A DNA stretch of 64,000 nucleotides from Tolypeutes matacus (taxonomy: Eukaryota > Chordata > Mammalia > Cingulata > Chlamyphoridae). The notes beneath the pieces are model-generated. The model did not search any database. It saw only the letters and a list, made by a program, of their open reading frames with translations, and was not told the origin of the DNA. This document shows, piece by piece, positions 11,951 through 23,842 of the stretch; the stretch's first letter is position 1; the number at the start of each line of letters is the position of its first letter. The DNA lies in NCBI GenBank assembly GCA_026826555.1, contig JAKSZT010038599.1:3424129-3488128 (forward strand), in the 5' to 3' direction. The position numbers and the translations under genes are program-made.

Positions 11951-12555
11951 ATCCAAAACAAACTGTGAAATGCAATGAACATCAATGAATTTAGTGTCCA
12001 ATTTCTGGCACTACTTTGTTGTTCAGAAATTAGCTGTTGCGCTCTGTTTTCAGTGGATATTATTGCTACCTTTGTTATGGTGGTACACTAAGTGCAAATG
12101 GCAAATTAATTGGTAAAATTTTATTTTACAATACTATTTTCCTAATTTTTTGTTGCATTTTAAATTATATTCCTATTTCTTAAAATTGGCATAGTATTTT
12201 AAAAATTAGAAATTAATCTGGAAGGATTTTATGTTTTATGAGATTAATAAACCAGCCTATTAGTTTCTGTCTTCTGTAATTTTCTGTAAATCTGTCACAT
12301 ATCTGCATTTTTTTTGTTTATCTATGTTATTGGCAATATTTTCAGCCTAAGTACAGCTCACCCCAGGCCTGATTGTTCTATACCTCTGTGCTCAGCTTTC
12401 TAATCATTAGATGTGTGTTTTGGACTCAAAATAATTTATAATTAATGGTTAATGAAATAAAAATGTGCTCCTTTTTTCATCAGAACAAAGGTACACATAA
12501 ATTTCAGGCTAATTCACATATTAAACTCCTTGAATATCTCTCCAATATTCTCACT
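11951..12555. other. Unassigned DNA
   Basis: AT-rich, with no recognised repeat family and no coding signal. Confidence 0.4.
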
Positions 12556-12559
12556 TAGT

Positions 12560-12780
12560 ATTAAGAATAACAGGATGAAATATTGAGTGCTCTGTGCTAG
12601 AAATTCTTCCAAGTCCTTTAGAAGTATTATTTCATTGCACAAGTTCTTGTGGGAGATATTTGTATTATGTCCATTTATGATTGAGAAGCCCAAAGAGGTT
12701 AAGCAATTTGCTTGAGTCACAGAGTTAGCAAGTGTTAGGATTCAAATGAATTCAGAGCCCATGTGATATTCATTTGCATG
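12560..12780 (-). mobile_element. MIR SINE relic, antisense
   Basis: The block GAGTGCTCTGTGCTAGAAAT, then AAGAGGTTAAGCAATTTGC, then a decayed CACAGAGTTAGCAAGTG follows the MIR core and 3' region in reverse order (GAGGTTAAGTAACTTGCCC type). Divergence is high, as expected of a mammal-wide relic. Confidence 0.8.
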
Positions 12781-13931
12781 ACACCATAAAAGCTTTTTAA
12801 AAAAATATTTTAAATCATTTAAGTTCAACGCTATATTTTCCAAAGAAATAAAATTGAAGCATAGAAAGAATCTCAGATAGGCTTTAGCAGTACCAAGAAA
12901 ATCATTCATATAGTCTAGGTAAATATTAAATATCTCACAATTTAAAAGGAAAATAAAAAATAGAAAAAGCTGAGTCTTTCATCTATAATCATGCCCTGGC
13001 ATATATTCTGGAACTTTATCACAGACTATGTTTGCTTAGCAGATCAAAAATGGGAGTGGAGAGGATTGGCAAAATTTTACTTAAAAAATTGAGGATAAGA
13101 ATGTGTCTTGAAAGACAGCATCTGTTAGATGAAGAGAAGGCGAGAGACTCTGCTATTGCCTAGCAAATGCGTGATTAAGCATATGCCAAAATATTTCAAA
13201 GGTACTGCATTTTCAGAGGTCATAGAAATACAGGAACTTGGCCTCAAGAAGAATACACAATTTCAAATCAGAATAGATAGATGCAGTTAATGTTTTATTC
13301 ATTCATTTGTTTGTTTCATCTTTCCCCAAATTACATTATATAAAGTGACATAGTCTTTTCCTCTGGCCCATTGCATAAGTGAGTTAGCAACTTTGTAAAG
13401 CTTTGGCCTATGATAACCAAAAATTTAGGACAAGGATGAAACAAAACTAAATCAGAGCATGACTGACATATACTTAAATCATTTCCCACTATGAAATTCC
13501 ACAGGCATTGTAATATACATATAAATATGCCATAGTAATTTTCATAATTTTTCAGAATAAGAAAATGAATTTATGTATTTTACAGAAAAAGAAACATCCT
13601 CCCTACCTGAATAAGAGCAAGAAAATATTTTTTTCCTCAGCACTAGAAAACAAATTTGCAGCACTGCATCAAGTAATATGAATGTGGTCAGAAATTTTAT
13701 TAGAATAACAATCTTTGTTTTAATTTTGGATTGTCAGAAATAGCATTTTTTTCTTTTCACCCACATCCATCTGTTTAAGACTTTCAGTTTTACAGATTTG
13801 AGGTTTCCCTTATCTCCAAATCATATATAATAATTTTTTGAGACCTGAATTTGTTACGTATGTGATCATGGAAAGTGGATATCTTTGGATGTGGGATGTG
13901 GGGAGACTGAAGTGTCTGCAGCCAAGAAGGG
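12781..13931. other. Unassigned DNA
   Basis: No gene, splice-exon pattern or nameable repeat was seen. Confidence 0.4.
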
Positions 13932-14542
13932 TGTTTTAGTTTGCTAAGACTGCTGATGCAAAACACCAGAAATGGGATGGCTTTTATAATGGGGGTTTAT
14001 TAGGGTAAAAACTTACAGTTCCTAGGCTGTGAAAATGTCCAAATCAAGGTATCATCAGAGATGCTGTCTTAGCAAAGGTCAGCTGCTGGTTAAATCTTGG
14101 ACTTTTGCCACGTGACAAGACAAGATGCTGCTGATCTCTGCCAGGGCCCCTGCCTTCCCCTTCAGGTTAACCTTCTCCTCATTTCAGACTTGCTCCACTG
14201 ATTCCATCCTCCACCCTGTCTCTCAGCCTCTCAGGGTTTCTCTGTCTTCCTTCAGTCCTCTCTTTTACATGGCAATGTCAAAATGGCAGCTTCCTTTCTC
14301 TGTGTGCTTCTGCTTTCAGTTTTTACTTTATAAAGGACTCCAGGAAGAGGGGAGAGACTTAACCTGGGTCACACCTCACTAACTTGGTCCAATAAAAGGT
14401 CCTAGGGTGATCTAATTAAGAGTTATCTAATCAAAGTTCCCTTAACTGAATCTAATGCAATCAAAGGGCCCCACCCATGGGAATGGGTTAGTTTAAGAAC
14501 ATGATCTTCCCTGAATTCACAAAATAACTTCAAACTGTCACA
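13932..14542 (-). mobile_element. MaLR-like solo LTR (611 bp), antisense
   Basis: It opens TGTTTTAGTTTGCTAAGACT and closes AACTTCAAACTGTCACA, so on the minus strand it runs TG...CA with the ...AGCAAACTAAAACA end shared by the proviral LTRs at 20.05, 32.89, 42.20 and 46.00 kb. The flanking 5-mers AAGGG (13927-13931) and AATGG (14543-14547) match at four of five positions, consistent with a decayed 5-bp TSD of class III (ERVL/MaLR) type. A pyrimidine-rich middle holds an 85-codon frame with no known similarity. Confidence 0.8.
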
Positions 14543-15762
14543 AATGGTTAGGAGATATTTGTATTTCTTAATCCGGAGTGGAGATGTTGACTCCTTTTTA
14601 TCAGCAAAGTGCCTAATGGACAACCATGACAAGAAAGCAGCTATACCTGCCTGCTTTCAGGAAACTTAAAAATCTTGGAAAGGATTTATTAATGGTGACT
14701 AGTATAGATGGAAGTCATTAAGACCCAAGAGTATCAAAATCTGAAGTCCCTGAATCTTCAGACCATCAGACAAGTTATTGGAGAAGAATTTTTCTCCTGA
14801 GAATTTTTCTCCCAACCATAAGGACATGGACTCAAAAATAATTTGTTTTCAAAAAACAGAATGATGTGATAGAAACATATTGATAAACACTATCTGTCAT
14901 TACAGGAGGGGGAATATGGTAGCTCTATATTTTCAAATGGATCCTCACTGACTGACAAAGAGAAAAAGAATTTCAATGTGATTTTAAATATGAAGTTCCC
15001 TCATCCTCCATCTCTCTTCTGCTCCCACTTAATTTAATGTAGCTCTGAAAGATTTTAATCACTCCCTCCATTTCACTGACAGTAATGCACAAGAAGCATT
15101 TACTGTCAAAATGCTCAAATTAGATATATAAATTTGTTGTGTAATGAAATGGTATGGAAAGCTCTTTATGTTTTTAAAAATTTATTACATGGATTAATAA
15201 AGAATTTTCACTTGGCTCTAAGGCTTTAAAAGCGTGAATTGCTTTTTAATGTATTTGTATCATCACAAGACAATTTTTTACATCTGTCAGATGATTTTTT
15301 TTGCAATAATTGCTTCATTTTGAGAAATGTATAAGATCTATATCTATTTATGAGTTAAGATAAAATAAATTATAAATTCCTAGCTATACTTTAAACATAA
15401 TCTGTTCACACAATACAAAGGTATGGCAAAACATATTCCAGAATGTCCATATAGAACCATTGCATCAATAAAAAAGATTATATTCTTCATTAGGAATTTA
15501 TTATCTTAATGGAATATTTCAAGCTGTGGTTAACTGAATATATTAGTACAGGTTGCTAGTTTCCTGAGATTTACAGCTAAAGATGAAATGATTTTGGTTT
15601 GCCCCACTATTTTGTCTAAAAAATTTTAATTGACCTTTCCAGTCATTTAAGTATCATTTCTTTTTTTTGCATACTTACAATAAATTGAAAGTAGATGTAT
15701 TCTGATTAAACTAAACAATAATTCAGAACTGTTTAAACAAATCTACTAAATTTTAGTACCAC
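14543..15762. other. Unassigned AT-rich DNA
   Basis: No repeat family or gene recognised. Confidence 0.4.
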
Positions 15763-15985
15763 TGTCTTAGTTATCCAGGGCTGCTATGACAAATACTACA
15801 GACTGGTTGGCTTAAATAACAGAAATTGATCATCTTACAGCTTAGAATCTAGAAGTCCAAAATTGAATCAGCTTTCCATGTTTTCTTCAAAGACTGTAGC
15901 CCTCTGGTGATGGTTTGCTGGTAATCAATCTCTGCCTCCATTACATGATGAGATGTTTCTTTTAGTCTATTATTTTAAACTTATT
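15763..15985 (-). mobile_element. Fragment of MST/MLT1-like LTR, antisense
   Basis: TTAGTTATCCAGGGCTGCTA followed by ATACTACAGACTGGTTGGC and TTAAATAACAGAAATTGATC is the 3' end of this mammal-wide LTR group read in reverse. The rest of the LTR is missing or unrecognisable. Confidence 0.7.
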
Positions 15986-16119
15986 CTCAGAACTTGATGT
16001 CACCTCAAGTACCTAAAATAACTTTTCTTTCTCAGAACATTGTTAATTATTTTCCCCATCATACAATTGCATTATGTGATTTTTATTGGATTTTATTATA
16101 CTATTTATAATTTATTCAA

Positions 16120-16245
16120 ATTTGTTGTCAGTACTGGACCATATGCTCAGAAGTGACCATGTTTTATCCATCAGTTTTTCTAATAATTTGCAAAATCATA
16201 TCACATAGTAGGCTATCAATAATTGGATGAATGTATGAATCTGAA
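16120..16245 (+). mobile_element. L2 LINE 3'-end relic
   Basis: The order CTGGACCATATGCTCAGAAG, GACCATGTTTTATCC, then CACATAGTAGGCTATCAATA and GGATGAATGTATGAAT follows the L2 3' terminus (CACATAGTAGGCGCTCAATAAA type). Highly diverged. Confidence 0.7.
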
Positions 16246-17465
16246 TCTCTTTCTATATACTGAGATACATTCACATGCATGTGTATATGCTGCATTTACA
16301 TGTATTTATGTATGTTTTTTTATATACATACAGTATTGACACACTAAGACTAACAACCCTGATTTTTTTTTTCTAGAGAAGTTATGGGTGTTTACAAAAT
16401 AATCATGCATAAAATACATAGTTTCATATACTGCTCCACCACCAATACCATGCTTTGGTATGGAAAATTTATTCAATTGATGAGAGCATATTTTTATAAT
16501 TGAGTATTAATTAAAGCCCATGGTTTAACTTAGGGTTCACTATGCAATGCAATTCCATTGATTTTTGTTTTTAATTTTTATTCTGTAACCATATATAAGA
16601 ATCTTCACTTTAGCCTTAATTAAGTCACTCCTCCACCCCAGTGCGTTTCTACTAATATATCATTAAGATCAATAATATTAGAAAATGTATTGACTTTCAT
16701 TTTTATTTGTAATTCAATGAATAGTCTCCAAAATTGACAAGTAAATAGGCATAAAGTTCTCTTCTATAAGAAAGTACACAGGGAAAATGGAAAAGCCAAC
16801 AGAAAACAGAAAGTAACATCTCCGTTGCTCTGCAGGGTTACTTGGCCTCAGAACATTTGTTAGTTCACATAAATTATCTTTAAAATATCCAATCCATTGA
16901 AATAAAAAGAAAGTAAATACTAGTTTTATTAACATGATATAGCTGGGTTTCGTTTAGTGTGCAAAATAACGACAGGAAAAAGAACTATATCTGATAACAA
17001 AGCTCTTCCAGAATATTAATCTATGCTTTAATCTATGTGTGGATTTGTATGCTTATACATAAAATAATTTATGGACAAAGTTTCAAAAATCAGTGAGATG
17101 CAAATTCTATGTATTCTGTTATTTCAATAAATTAGAAACCAGTAAAGCTTCTGGAAGCTTAAATTAAGTGCATTGAGTTGAGAAATAATGCAGAATCTGC
17201 CATTATATTGTATGGACATTTTCTACCCTTGATTTCAAAGATTAAGATGATATATAAGTTGTGTCTGGAAATAAGAAGATCAACCACTGCAACTTACACA
17301 ATTCATTCACTTGTGTATATTCCACATTTTTTCTTTGGTTTGTTGCTGCTGTTTTTATGAGTATTGCATCGCTTTCCAATGCAAGTTATAGTAAATCTAT
17401 ATTTTTGTATCCAATAAGCCTTTTACACCAAAAAGTAAGTAGTTTGAATTGTTTGTTTTCAATGC
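16246..17465. other. Unassigned AT-rich DNA
   Basis: No gene or repeat named with confidence. Several 60-76 codon frames have no supporting feature. Confidence 0.4.
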
Positions 17466-17981
17466 TGCAGCTGTTGGGCAGATTGATGTAAATATGAACT
17501 AAAAAAATAGATATTGGATTATGCTTGTAAACTGATCTGTTAATCTGGGCATGATTAAGTTATGATTAGGGCATTAACTGAGCCATGTCAGTAGGGTGCT
17601 GAGCCCCACCCCTTCGTGTGTGGGGGAATCAAATATAAAAGGCATGGCAAGAAGAGAGTTGAAGCAGTTTTGATGTTGGAGTTCTGATGTTGAAGAGAGC
17701 ACTCCAGGAGAAGAGAAGTGAGCCATTCACCTGATAGTCTACAGCTGACCTTGTGGAGGAAGAGGAGCTAAGCCCTGGGAAGGCAGGAACCCAAGAAGCC
17801 TGAACCCTGGCAAATGTCGGCAGCTGCCTTGCTCCAACATGTAGCAACAGACTTTAGTGAGGGAAGAAACTTATGCTTCATGGCCCAGTAACTGTAAGCT
17901 TCTACTCCAAATAAATACCCTTTATAAAAACCAACCCATTTCTGGTATTTTGTATCAGCTCCCCTAAGGCTGACTCATACA
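17466..17981 (+). mobile_element. Solo LTR, family shared with 34656-35272 (sense)
   Basis: It begins TGCAGCTGTTGGGCAGATTG and ends GGCTGACTCATACA, so it has TG...CA termini. Along its length it aligns with the LTR at 34656, including GGATTATGCTTGTAAACTG, GCATGATTAAGTTATGATT, a CCCCACCCCTTCGTGTGTGG block, an AATAAA signal near 17909 and the TTTCTGGTATTTTG block. Flanking 5-mers AATGC and AATTC match at four of five positions, a likely decayed 5-bp TSD. It is about 100 bp shorter than the other copy. Probably ERVL/MaLR class; an exact name is not offered. Confidence 0.85.
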
Positions 17982-18309
17982 AATTCTAATAAATTTGGCA
18001 TGTTAAGAAATGATATCCTCACTTAATGTCCCCACTACCACCCATGGAACTGAAAAGTTCTACTTATTAGATATTAACTATTTGAGGCTCTGGATAGTAG
18101 ACAATTTTCATGCACATAATAAAAAGCATTTTATTTTTCATTTAAAAACTCTTTTTAATGTTGTTTGTAAGTCAGGCATAAATCAAACATTCAGAATTTA
18201 ATTGTTGGTCATCTTGATCTAAGACAAAATTTAGTTAGACTCATAGATGATTGTGGTGCAACTATACAAGGCATCAATTGTGACAAAGCTCATACATATG
18301 CAGAATGAA

Positions 18310-18550
18310 TGTTGTGTAGCAGAAACAACATTGAGGTGTGACTCAGGAGGCTCTATTTCTAATCATACAATATTTGTAAACTAACTCAGCCTTTATTTTT
18401 ATATCTATATATGGGAACAGTAATTTCAGCTATAGTTTTCAAGTTTATTATGAAAAATAGGTTGGATAAAATATGCAAAATTTTGTGGAAATTTAATAGA
18501 GCGCTATAAATACAAGTGATCAACTTTATTAATTATTTTCATTGTTATTC
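18310..18550 (+). mobile_element. MIR SINE relic, sense
   Basis: AACTCAGCCTTTATTTTTAT, GGGAACAGTAATTTCAGC and GAGCGCTATAAATACAAGTG occur in the order of the MIR core and 3' half (CTCAGTTTCCTCATCT ... GCGCTCAATAAATG type). Confidence 0.65.
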
Positions 18551-18739
18551 ATACATAACATTGTTGTAAATTAGCCCAAAGCCATTCTCTCTCTGATAGT
18601 TTCCCATGTGTTTTAATAATCTTAATCCTTAATACTCAATTGATCAGTGTGCTATCTGCTAATTATCAACATTTAAGGATGTTTAAATCAGCATAGTAAG
18701 ACTGACTGTGTCATTTTCTTGTTATTGCTATCCGAGGCC

Positions 18740-18908
18740 AAGCTGTATCTGCAATTCCAGTAAGAGGGTTAAGACTCATCCAGGGCCCCAACCTTACTGA
18801 AATAACCTAATTAAAAGATCCCACTCACAAAATAGGCTTATACCCACAGGAATGGTTTAACTTTAAGAATATAATTTTCTGGGGTCCATTCTTCTTCAGA
18901 TCATCACT
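18740..18908 (-). mobile_element. Partial 3' LTR of MaLR-like provirus 1
   Basis: GTAAGAGGGTTAAGACTCAT, ACCTAATTAAAAGATCCCAC and ACCCACAGGAATGGTTTAAC match the inner half of the LTR at 20050-20612 and end at the same place (TTCTTCAGATCATCACTT). Only the LTR's sense 5' half is kept, so the left part of the provirus is deleted. Confidence 0.75.
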
Positions 18909-20049
18909 TCACCTGCAAGTGTGTATACAGCAACCATGCTCTTGGCTCCACCCTCATCAAGTATCTGGGTCCAGGGCCTGACTCCAGGCTCCTCTCAAAT
19001 CAAGCATCAAGTTGGGGTCTGGAGTCTAAGGTGCACCCTCAGCAAGCAGCAGGCTGGTGGCCATGTTCTAGACTCCACCATCACCAAGCGTCTGGGTGGT
19101 GGCCGGACTTTAGGTTCCACCCTCTTCAAGCTTAGGGGTGGTGGCCAGACTGTCCTTAATCTCCCAGGCATGGGCTTGTAATACTTCCTGAGCAACTGGA
19201 GGAAGGCCTGCCCTCTCCAATCTCTGGGACATGCTCACCCTTTCCACATACATGGGTGGGTCCACTCTCCTGGTCCGACAAGATGTTTTCAGTCCAGACC
19301 ACAGCCACAGTGGTTCTACCTTTGAAGTCATTTTTCACTCAATCTATCCCTTTTCTGTCCCATTTAGTCCATGTTGGCAGTGGTTTCATTCATATAGATC
19401 TTGCAAAAAACTTGCAAGTTTCACAAGTAGCATAGTTTCACATGTCCCAACCATCAGACAATAGGACTTTCCACAAATACTTTCTGGATAACTATATTTC
19501 CAATCCTTACTTGCACTCAAATAGCTGACTGGATACTTGTCAGTTAAATCCTCACATTTTCTTGGGACTTGTTTTCTGGAAACTCAGAATTTTCTAAACC
19601 ATCAATTTCTGGTTTCCTTGTGTCCAGGAGTTCAGTTCTCAGCTTTTACTTTTCTTTTTGCATTTTACTATAAGCTGCAAAGAGAAACCAGGCTACACTT
19701 CCTACATTTAGTTTGGAAATCTCCCTAGCTAAATATCCAACCTTGTCACTTTAAAATTCTGCTTCATCTGAAACCAGGGCACAGTTTTGCCAAATTCTCT
19801 GTCACTTTAAAACAAGGACCACCTTTCTTCCAGTTTGCAATGACACAGTCATCATTTCTGACTAAGGCCTCATCAAAAGTACCTTTAGCTCCCATATTTC
19901 TAGCAATAGTGTCTTCAAAGCAATCTAGATATTTTCTATCAAGCACCTCATAATTCTTCCTGCCCTTACTCATTATCCAATTAAAAAGCTTTTTTAAAAT
20001 CATTTTTGGTATTTGCAATAGCAGCACCCCACTTTCTGGTGCCAAAATC
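18906..20049 (-). mobile_element. Internal region of MaLR-like provirus 1 (no pol)
   Basis: About 1.14 kb between two LTRs of one family, in antisense. On the minus strand the 5' LTR end (...AAACA) is followed after a few bases by TGGCACCAGAAAGTGGGG (20044-20027). This looks like a tRNA primer-binding site close to leucine type. Next comes TGCTGCTATTGCAAATACC, which is also found beside the LTR at 42.17 kb and 45.95 kb. No reverse transcriptase or integrase motif is visible, and the length leaves no room for pol. It is therefore a non-autonomous element. Homologous internal regions occur at 33.3-35.4 kb and 44.5-46.0 kb. A 93-codon minus frame (19764-20045) is not a known domain. Confidence 0.75.
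18950..19160. repeat. Five-unit 42-bp tandem repeat inside provirus 1
   Basis: Units start at 18950 (43 bp), 18993, 19035, 19077 and 19119 (each 42 bp). Their shared pattern is roughly ACCCTCATCAAGCGTCTGGG followed by TGGTGGCCAGACTCTAGGC. The 42-bp period is a multiple of three, and overlapping frames stay open on both strands. Degenerate repeats of about 42-46 bp occur in the same place in the homologous regions at about 33.7-33.9 and 44.9-45.1 kb. Confidence 0.85.
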
Positions 20050-20259
20050 TGTTTTAGTCTGCTGGCCTGCCAAAAGCAATATACCAGTAATGGGTTAGAT
20101 TTTACGGCTTACAGGCTTATAGTTCTAAGGCAGCATCAGCTACCTGAAGATTGGTAGCTGGTGATACTGGACCCCTCTGTCATATAGCAAGGCACATGGC
20201 AGTGCCTGCTGGTCTCTTCTCTTCTGGATTTCATTGCTTTCAGTTTCTAGTTTCTGGGG

Positions 20260-20413
20260 CTTCCTTCCTTCCTTCCTTCCTTCCTTCCTTCCTTCCTTCC
20301 TTCCTTNNNNNNNNNNCTTCCTTCCTTCCTTCCTTCCTTCCTTCCTTCCTTCCTTCCTTCCTTCCTTCCTTCCTTCCTTCCTTCCTTCCTCCCTCCCTCC
20401 CTCCCTCCCTCCC
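20260..20413. repeat. (TTCC)n/(CCCT)n microsatellite with assembly gap
   Basis: TTCC units run from about 20260 to 20389 and change to CCCT units up to about 20413. Ten Ns at 20307-20316 interrupt the run, probably where assembly could not span it. The poly-(Pro-Ser-Phe-Leu) frames crossing it are artefacts. Confidence 0.95.
20307..20316. other. Assembly gap (10 N)
   Basis: Ten ambiguous bases inside the TTCC repeat; a placeholder rather than a measured length. Confidence 0.95.
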
Positions 20414-20612
20414 TCTCCCCTTCCTCACCCCCACTCTCTCTGTATTATCTCATTTATACAGGACTGCAGTAAGTGAATTAAGATCCACTCTAACAAGCCC
20501 TAACTGAAGTAACTCAACCAAAAGGTCCCACTTACAATAGGTTTATACACACAGGAATTGATTAATTTTAAGATCATAATTTTCTGGGGTCTATCCAGCT
20601 TCAATCTATCAC

Positions 20613-22478
20613 TTTCTACTTCCAAACTAACAAATTAACCATGGATGTTGGCAGAAGGTTCAAAATTCCGAAGTAGGAGACAAGGACATTTTTACTCACA
20701 GCATATCAAGCAGCAATATGTGAGTCATGGTTGGTTCCTCTTGCTGCCAAAATTTCATTAGGGTAACACAGAATTGCCCAAGAGGTTGTTCTGATTCACA
20801 ACAGAGTTACTCCAAGCACAGAGAACCCGGACCATTTATAATGGGCTGCTTAGTAAGGCTACCCCTTGGCCTACAGGGAGACGTTATTACAATGGCCAGT
20901 TAGTAAATCTGCCCTTTGACATAGAATGAAACACTCTCTATTTTCCAAGGTTATTTGCTATACAAATATTCTTGAAAATATAGCCTCAGAACAAAGAGAA
21001 ATCAGGGTTTCTGCTTACAAAACATGCAGAAAAATCAGAGGTCCATGAAAAATTGACTCTCAGCATATCATATTCTGGATTATGAAACAAGAAACTAATA
21101 CTATCTGAATTTGAGTTATGTTTCTGCTTGGATGTGCTAATATATGTTGATATAACAAACAACTCAAGAACCCTTGTTTAAGTTACCATGTCTAATAATG
21201 GTTTGCAGAGGGTTTCCATCTTGAAACATGCTTCAATATTACCTAGGCAAGAAGACTGGACATTGTTAAAAACTTACTGTCTCTCAAAACTCGTGCTTGG
21301 AAGTGATATGTATTACTTCCACACATAATTCATTGGCCAAGACCAGTGACACAATCATATTTAACTTTTAAGGGATTATAGAAAGGTACAATATTGCCAT
21401 GTCCCTGGAAGATGGTCAGCACTAATGGCAAGTCTACTTATAAGTGGAAGGAAAAAGAGAACTCATATTTGTAATCAGACCTAGTGATGACCACTTCCAA
21501 ATGGTAGATTAGATGGTCTTCCTGCTTTCATAAAGAGTCAATAGAAGAAGAGGAATAGTAGGCTATTTCTATATGGGAATGGAAAATCTCTTGTCTATGT
21601 TGAGAATGAGAATTGTGACATATTTGCCAGTTGTTTCCTCTGCGCTTAATGCAACAGAACTAAATATGCCTGCCATAGTCACATGTAAATGCTGCAGAAT
21701 AGCCAGCTCTTCTGAATAAATATACCTCAGTCGATATCAATCATCTTTATTCTCATTTTCTTTCAGTTCACCACCCTGTCCGCTCTAACTCCCTCACCTT
21801 TCCTCCTTCCTTCACTTTTAAAAAGCCTTTGAAATATTATATCAAACTGTGGCACCACTCTGAGCATTCCAACTCAATTATCAAGAGCATTAGATAAGCA
21901 AAGGTCTTCATTTTGTTTTCCCATTACAATATAATGGGAAGCTCTTCCTTAGGCACAAAATTTTATGAAGTCGAAAAGATTTTAAAATTGCCAAATAGCC
22001 AAGGCAAAGATGTCACAAGTTGGAACCATGTAATAAACAAAACACATTTTAAGTTAGGTAAACTTTTGGAAATTTGCATATCAAACTGTTTAATAATTAT
22101 TTTAAATTTTGGGAATGTTCTGGATTATATACTAACTAAAATCATTATGCAATTTATGCGGTATATTTCCCAGCATAAAGATTAGTTTTCTAAAATTTTG
22201 TCTGTAGTAATAAAAATAATAAAGACACAATATTGATAAATGTTAAACCAGGAAGCAATAGTAGAAAATGGAAACATATTGTGTCTTATTGAGTATCTTA
22301 GAAGATTAAGGATTACTTATCCTCAAAGACTGCAGAGATAGATATAACCACATTGAAATAATTAAAGAAGAGATCAACTCCTGTAACATTAAAAGAAATA
22401 AATACTACTACCATAAGATAAGCATCAGTAGCCATACTATCTGTCCTAGGCCTTTTCTTGCTCATCTTCGCCTTTCAT
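20613..22478. other. Unassigned DNA
   Basis: About 20640-21060 is less AT-rich and may be an old LTR (GGACCATTTATAATGGGCTG), but no family was recognised. About 21320-21480 has a faint mammal-wide repeat look. A 90-codon frame at 21913-22185 has no family resemblance. No coding exon is claimed. Confidence 0.4.
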
Positions 22479-22479
22479 T

Positions 22480-22615
22480 CAGTAAAATGCCTCTTATCTT
22501 CTTCATTCTTACCTCTCCACCTTTCTGTTCCTCCCTTCTTCCATTTCTTTCACTCACTTTCTCATCCCTCTCTCTCTCTTTCTTTTTTTCCAGACTCTTC
22601 TCCTTATCTGCTATT
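22480..22615. repeat. Pyrimidine-rich tract
   Basis: More than 130 bp are almost all C and T on the plus strand, ending CTTTCTTTTTTTCCAG. This resembles a polypyrimidine tract plus AG, but no open exon follows. It is most simply a decayed CT-rich simple repeat. Confidence 0.7.
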
Positions 22616-22635
22616 GAAGCATTTCTAATTTATTA

Positions 22636-22679
22636 GTTTTCTATTGCTACTGTAACAAACTATGATAAACTAGTGGCTT
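22636..22679 (-). mobile_element. Old mammal-wide LTR-like repeat, left part (split)
   Basis: TTAGTTTTCTATTGCTACTG TAACAAAC is the reverse-read 3' end of a mammal-wide MaLR/ERVL-like repeat. The remainder is at 29005-29450, displaced by the HAL1-like insertion at 22680-29004. Bases 22667-22679 are the TSD of that insertion. Confidence 0.65.
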
Positions 22680-23802
22680 TTTTAAAAAATAAAATTTTAT
22701 TCAAGTGTATTGTTCATACATGAACATAAATAAACAATAAGTGTATAATAAAAGTTGTGAATCTACAAAGCAATCATGCATAACATCATACAATGTTGCC
22801 ATATATCACCCCACCATCGACACACTGCATTGTTGTGAAACATTTGTTGCAAACTATGAAAGAGCATCATCAAAATATTACTGCATACTATACCCCATAT
22901 CTTAAATTTGGTGTATATTTCCCTCAACCCACCTAGTTATTAACACCTTATATTAATATTAGTGTTATATATTTGTTATAAATGAGGAAATATTCTTATA
23001 TTTGTCCTGTTACCACAGTCCATCTTTCAACACTGGATTCCCTGTGTTATATAGTCCCATTCTTTGTACACTCCATTCAAAGTGTACACTTTGTGGCTCT
23101 TATTTTCATCACAGAGTTGTGCTATCATCACCTCAGTCAATTTTAGAACGTTTTCATTACTGCAAAAGGAAAAATAACATCCTCCTTATACCCTCTTATT
23201 GTTGTCCACTAGAATTAAGATAATATCTTCTTCCCATTGCTGCAAAATATTATAATGTTCCTGTTACTATCATCCATAAGTTACATTAGTTGTAATTTTC
23301 CTGTGTATCACCATATTCTTAGAACAGTTTTATATTTACAGTATTAATCACAATCTTCATTCACCACCAAAATCAATATGTTATACATTCCTTAGATTAT
23401 TCTCTAGTTTCCTTTCAATTGACATTTAAGACCACAGACTACCCCTTTCAGCCACAATCACATTTATAAATCAGCAGTGTTAGTTATACTCACTATAATG
23501 TGTTAATATCAACGCTCTTCATTTCCCACACTTTTACAATTAGCATTATTAATAATTCTATGTACATTAAGCATCAACTCCCGTTCTCAACCCACATTCT
23601 ATATCCTACTAATCTATACTCTAGAGTTTACCTCTATGAGTTTACTCATCATATATAGCTAATTTTAGTGAGAACAACAATGTTTGTCTTTTTGTGTCTG
23701 GCTTATTTCCCACAACATAATGACCTCTAGGTTCATCCACATTATCATATGCATCCCAAATCCCAATTTCATCTCTTCTTACAGCTGAGTCTAATTCCAT
23801 TG

Positions 23803-23842
<40 letters not shown>

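Larger units (their letters stand above)
20050..20612 (-). mobile_element. 5' LTR of MaLR-like provirus 1, antisense
   Basis: It begins TGTTTTAGTCTGCTGGCCTG and ends near CTTCAATCTATCA, matching the family LTR in reverse. It contains a long TTCC/CCCT microsatellite with an assembly gap, so its true length is unknown. Confidence 0.75.

Noticed and set aside
18950..19160. Regularly spaced repeats resembling a CRISPR array
   Set aside because: Units abut with no unique spacers, and the setting is a mammalian LTR element.
18921..19181. 86-codon repetitive frame that might be a repeat protein
   Set aside because: It is the 42-bp tandem array of an LTR element; the open frame follows from the period being a multiple of three.
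20151..20507. 118-codon frame rich in Pro-Ser-Phe-Leu
   Set aside because: Produced by the TTCC microsatellite and crosses an N gap.
22480..22630. Polypyrimidine tract ending TTTCCAG as a 3' splice site
   Set aside because: No open exon, donor site or conserved reading frame follows; a decayed CT repeat explains it.
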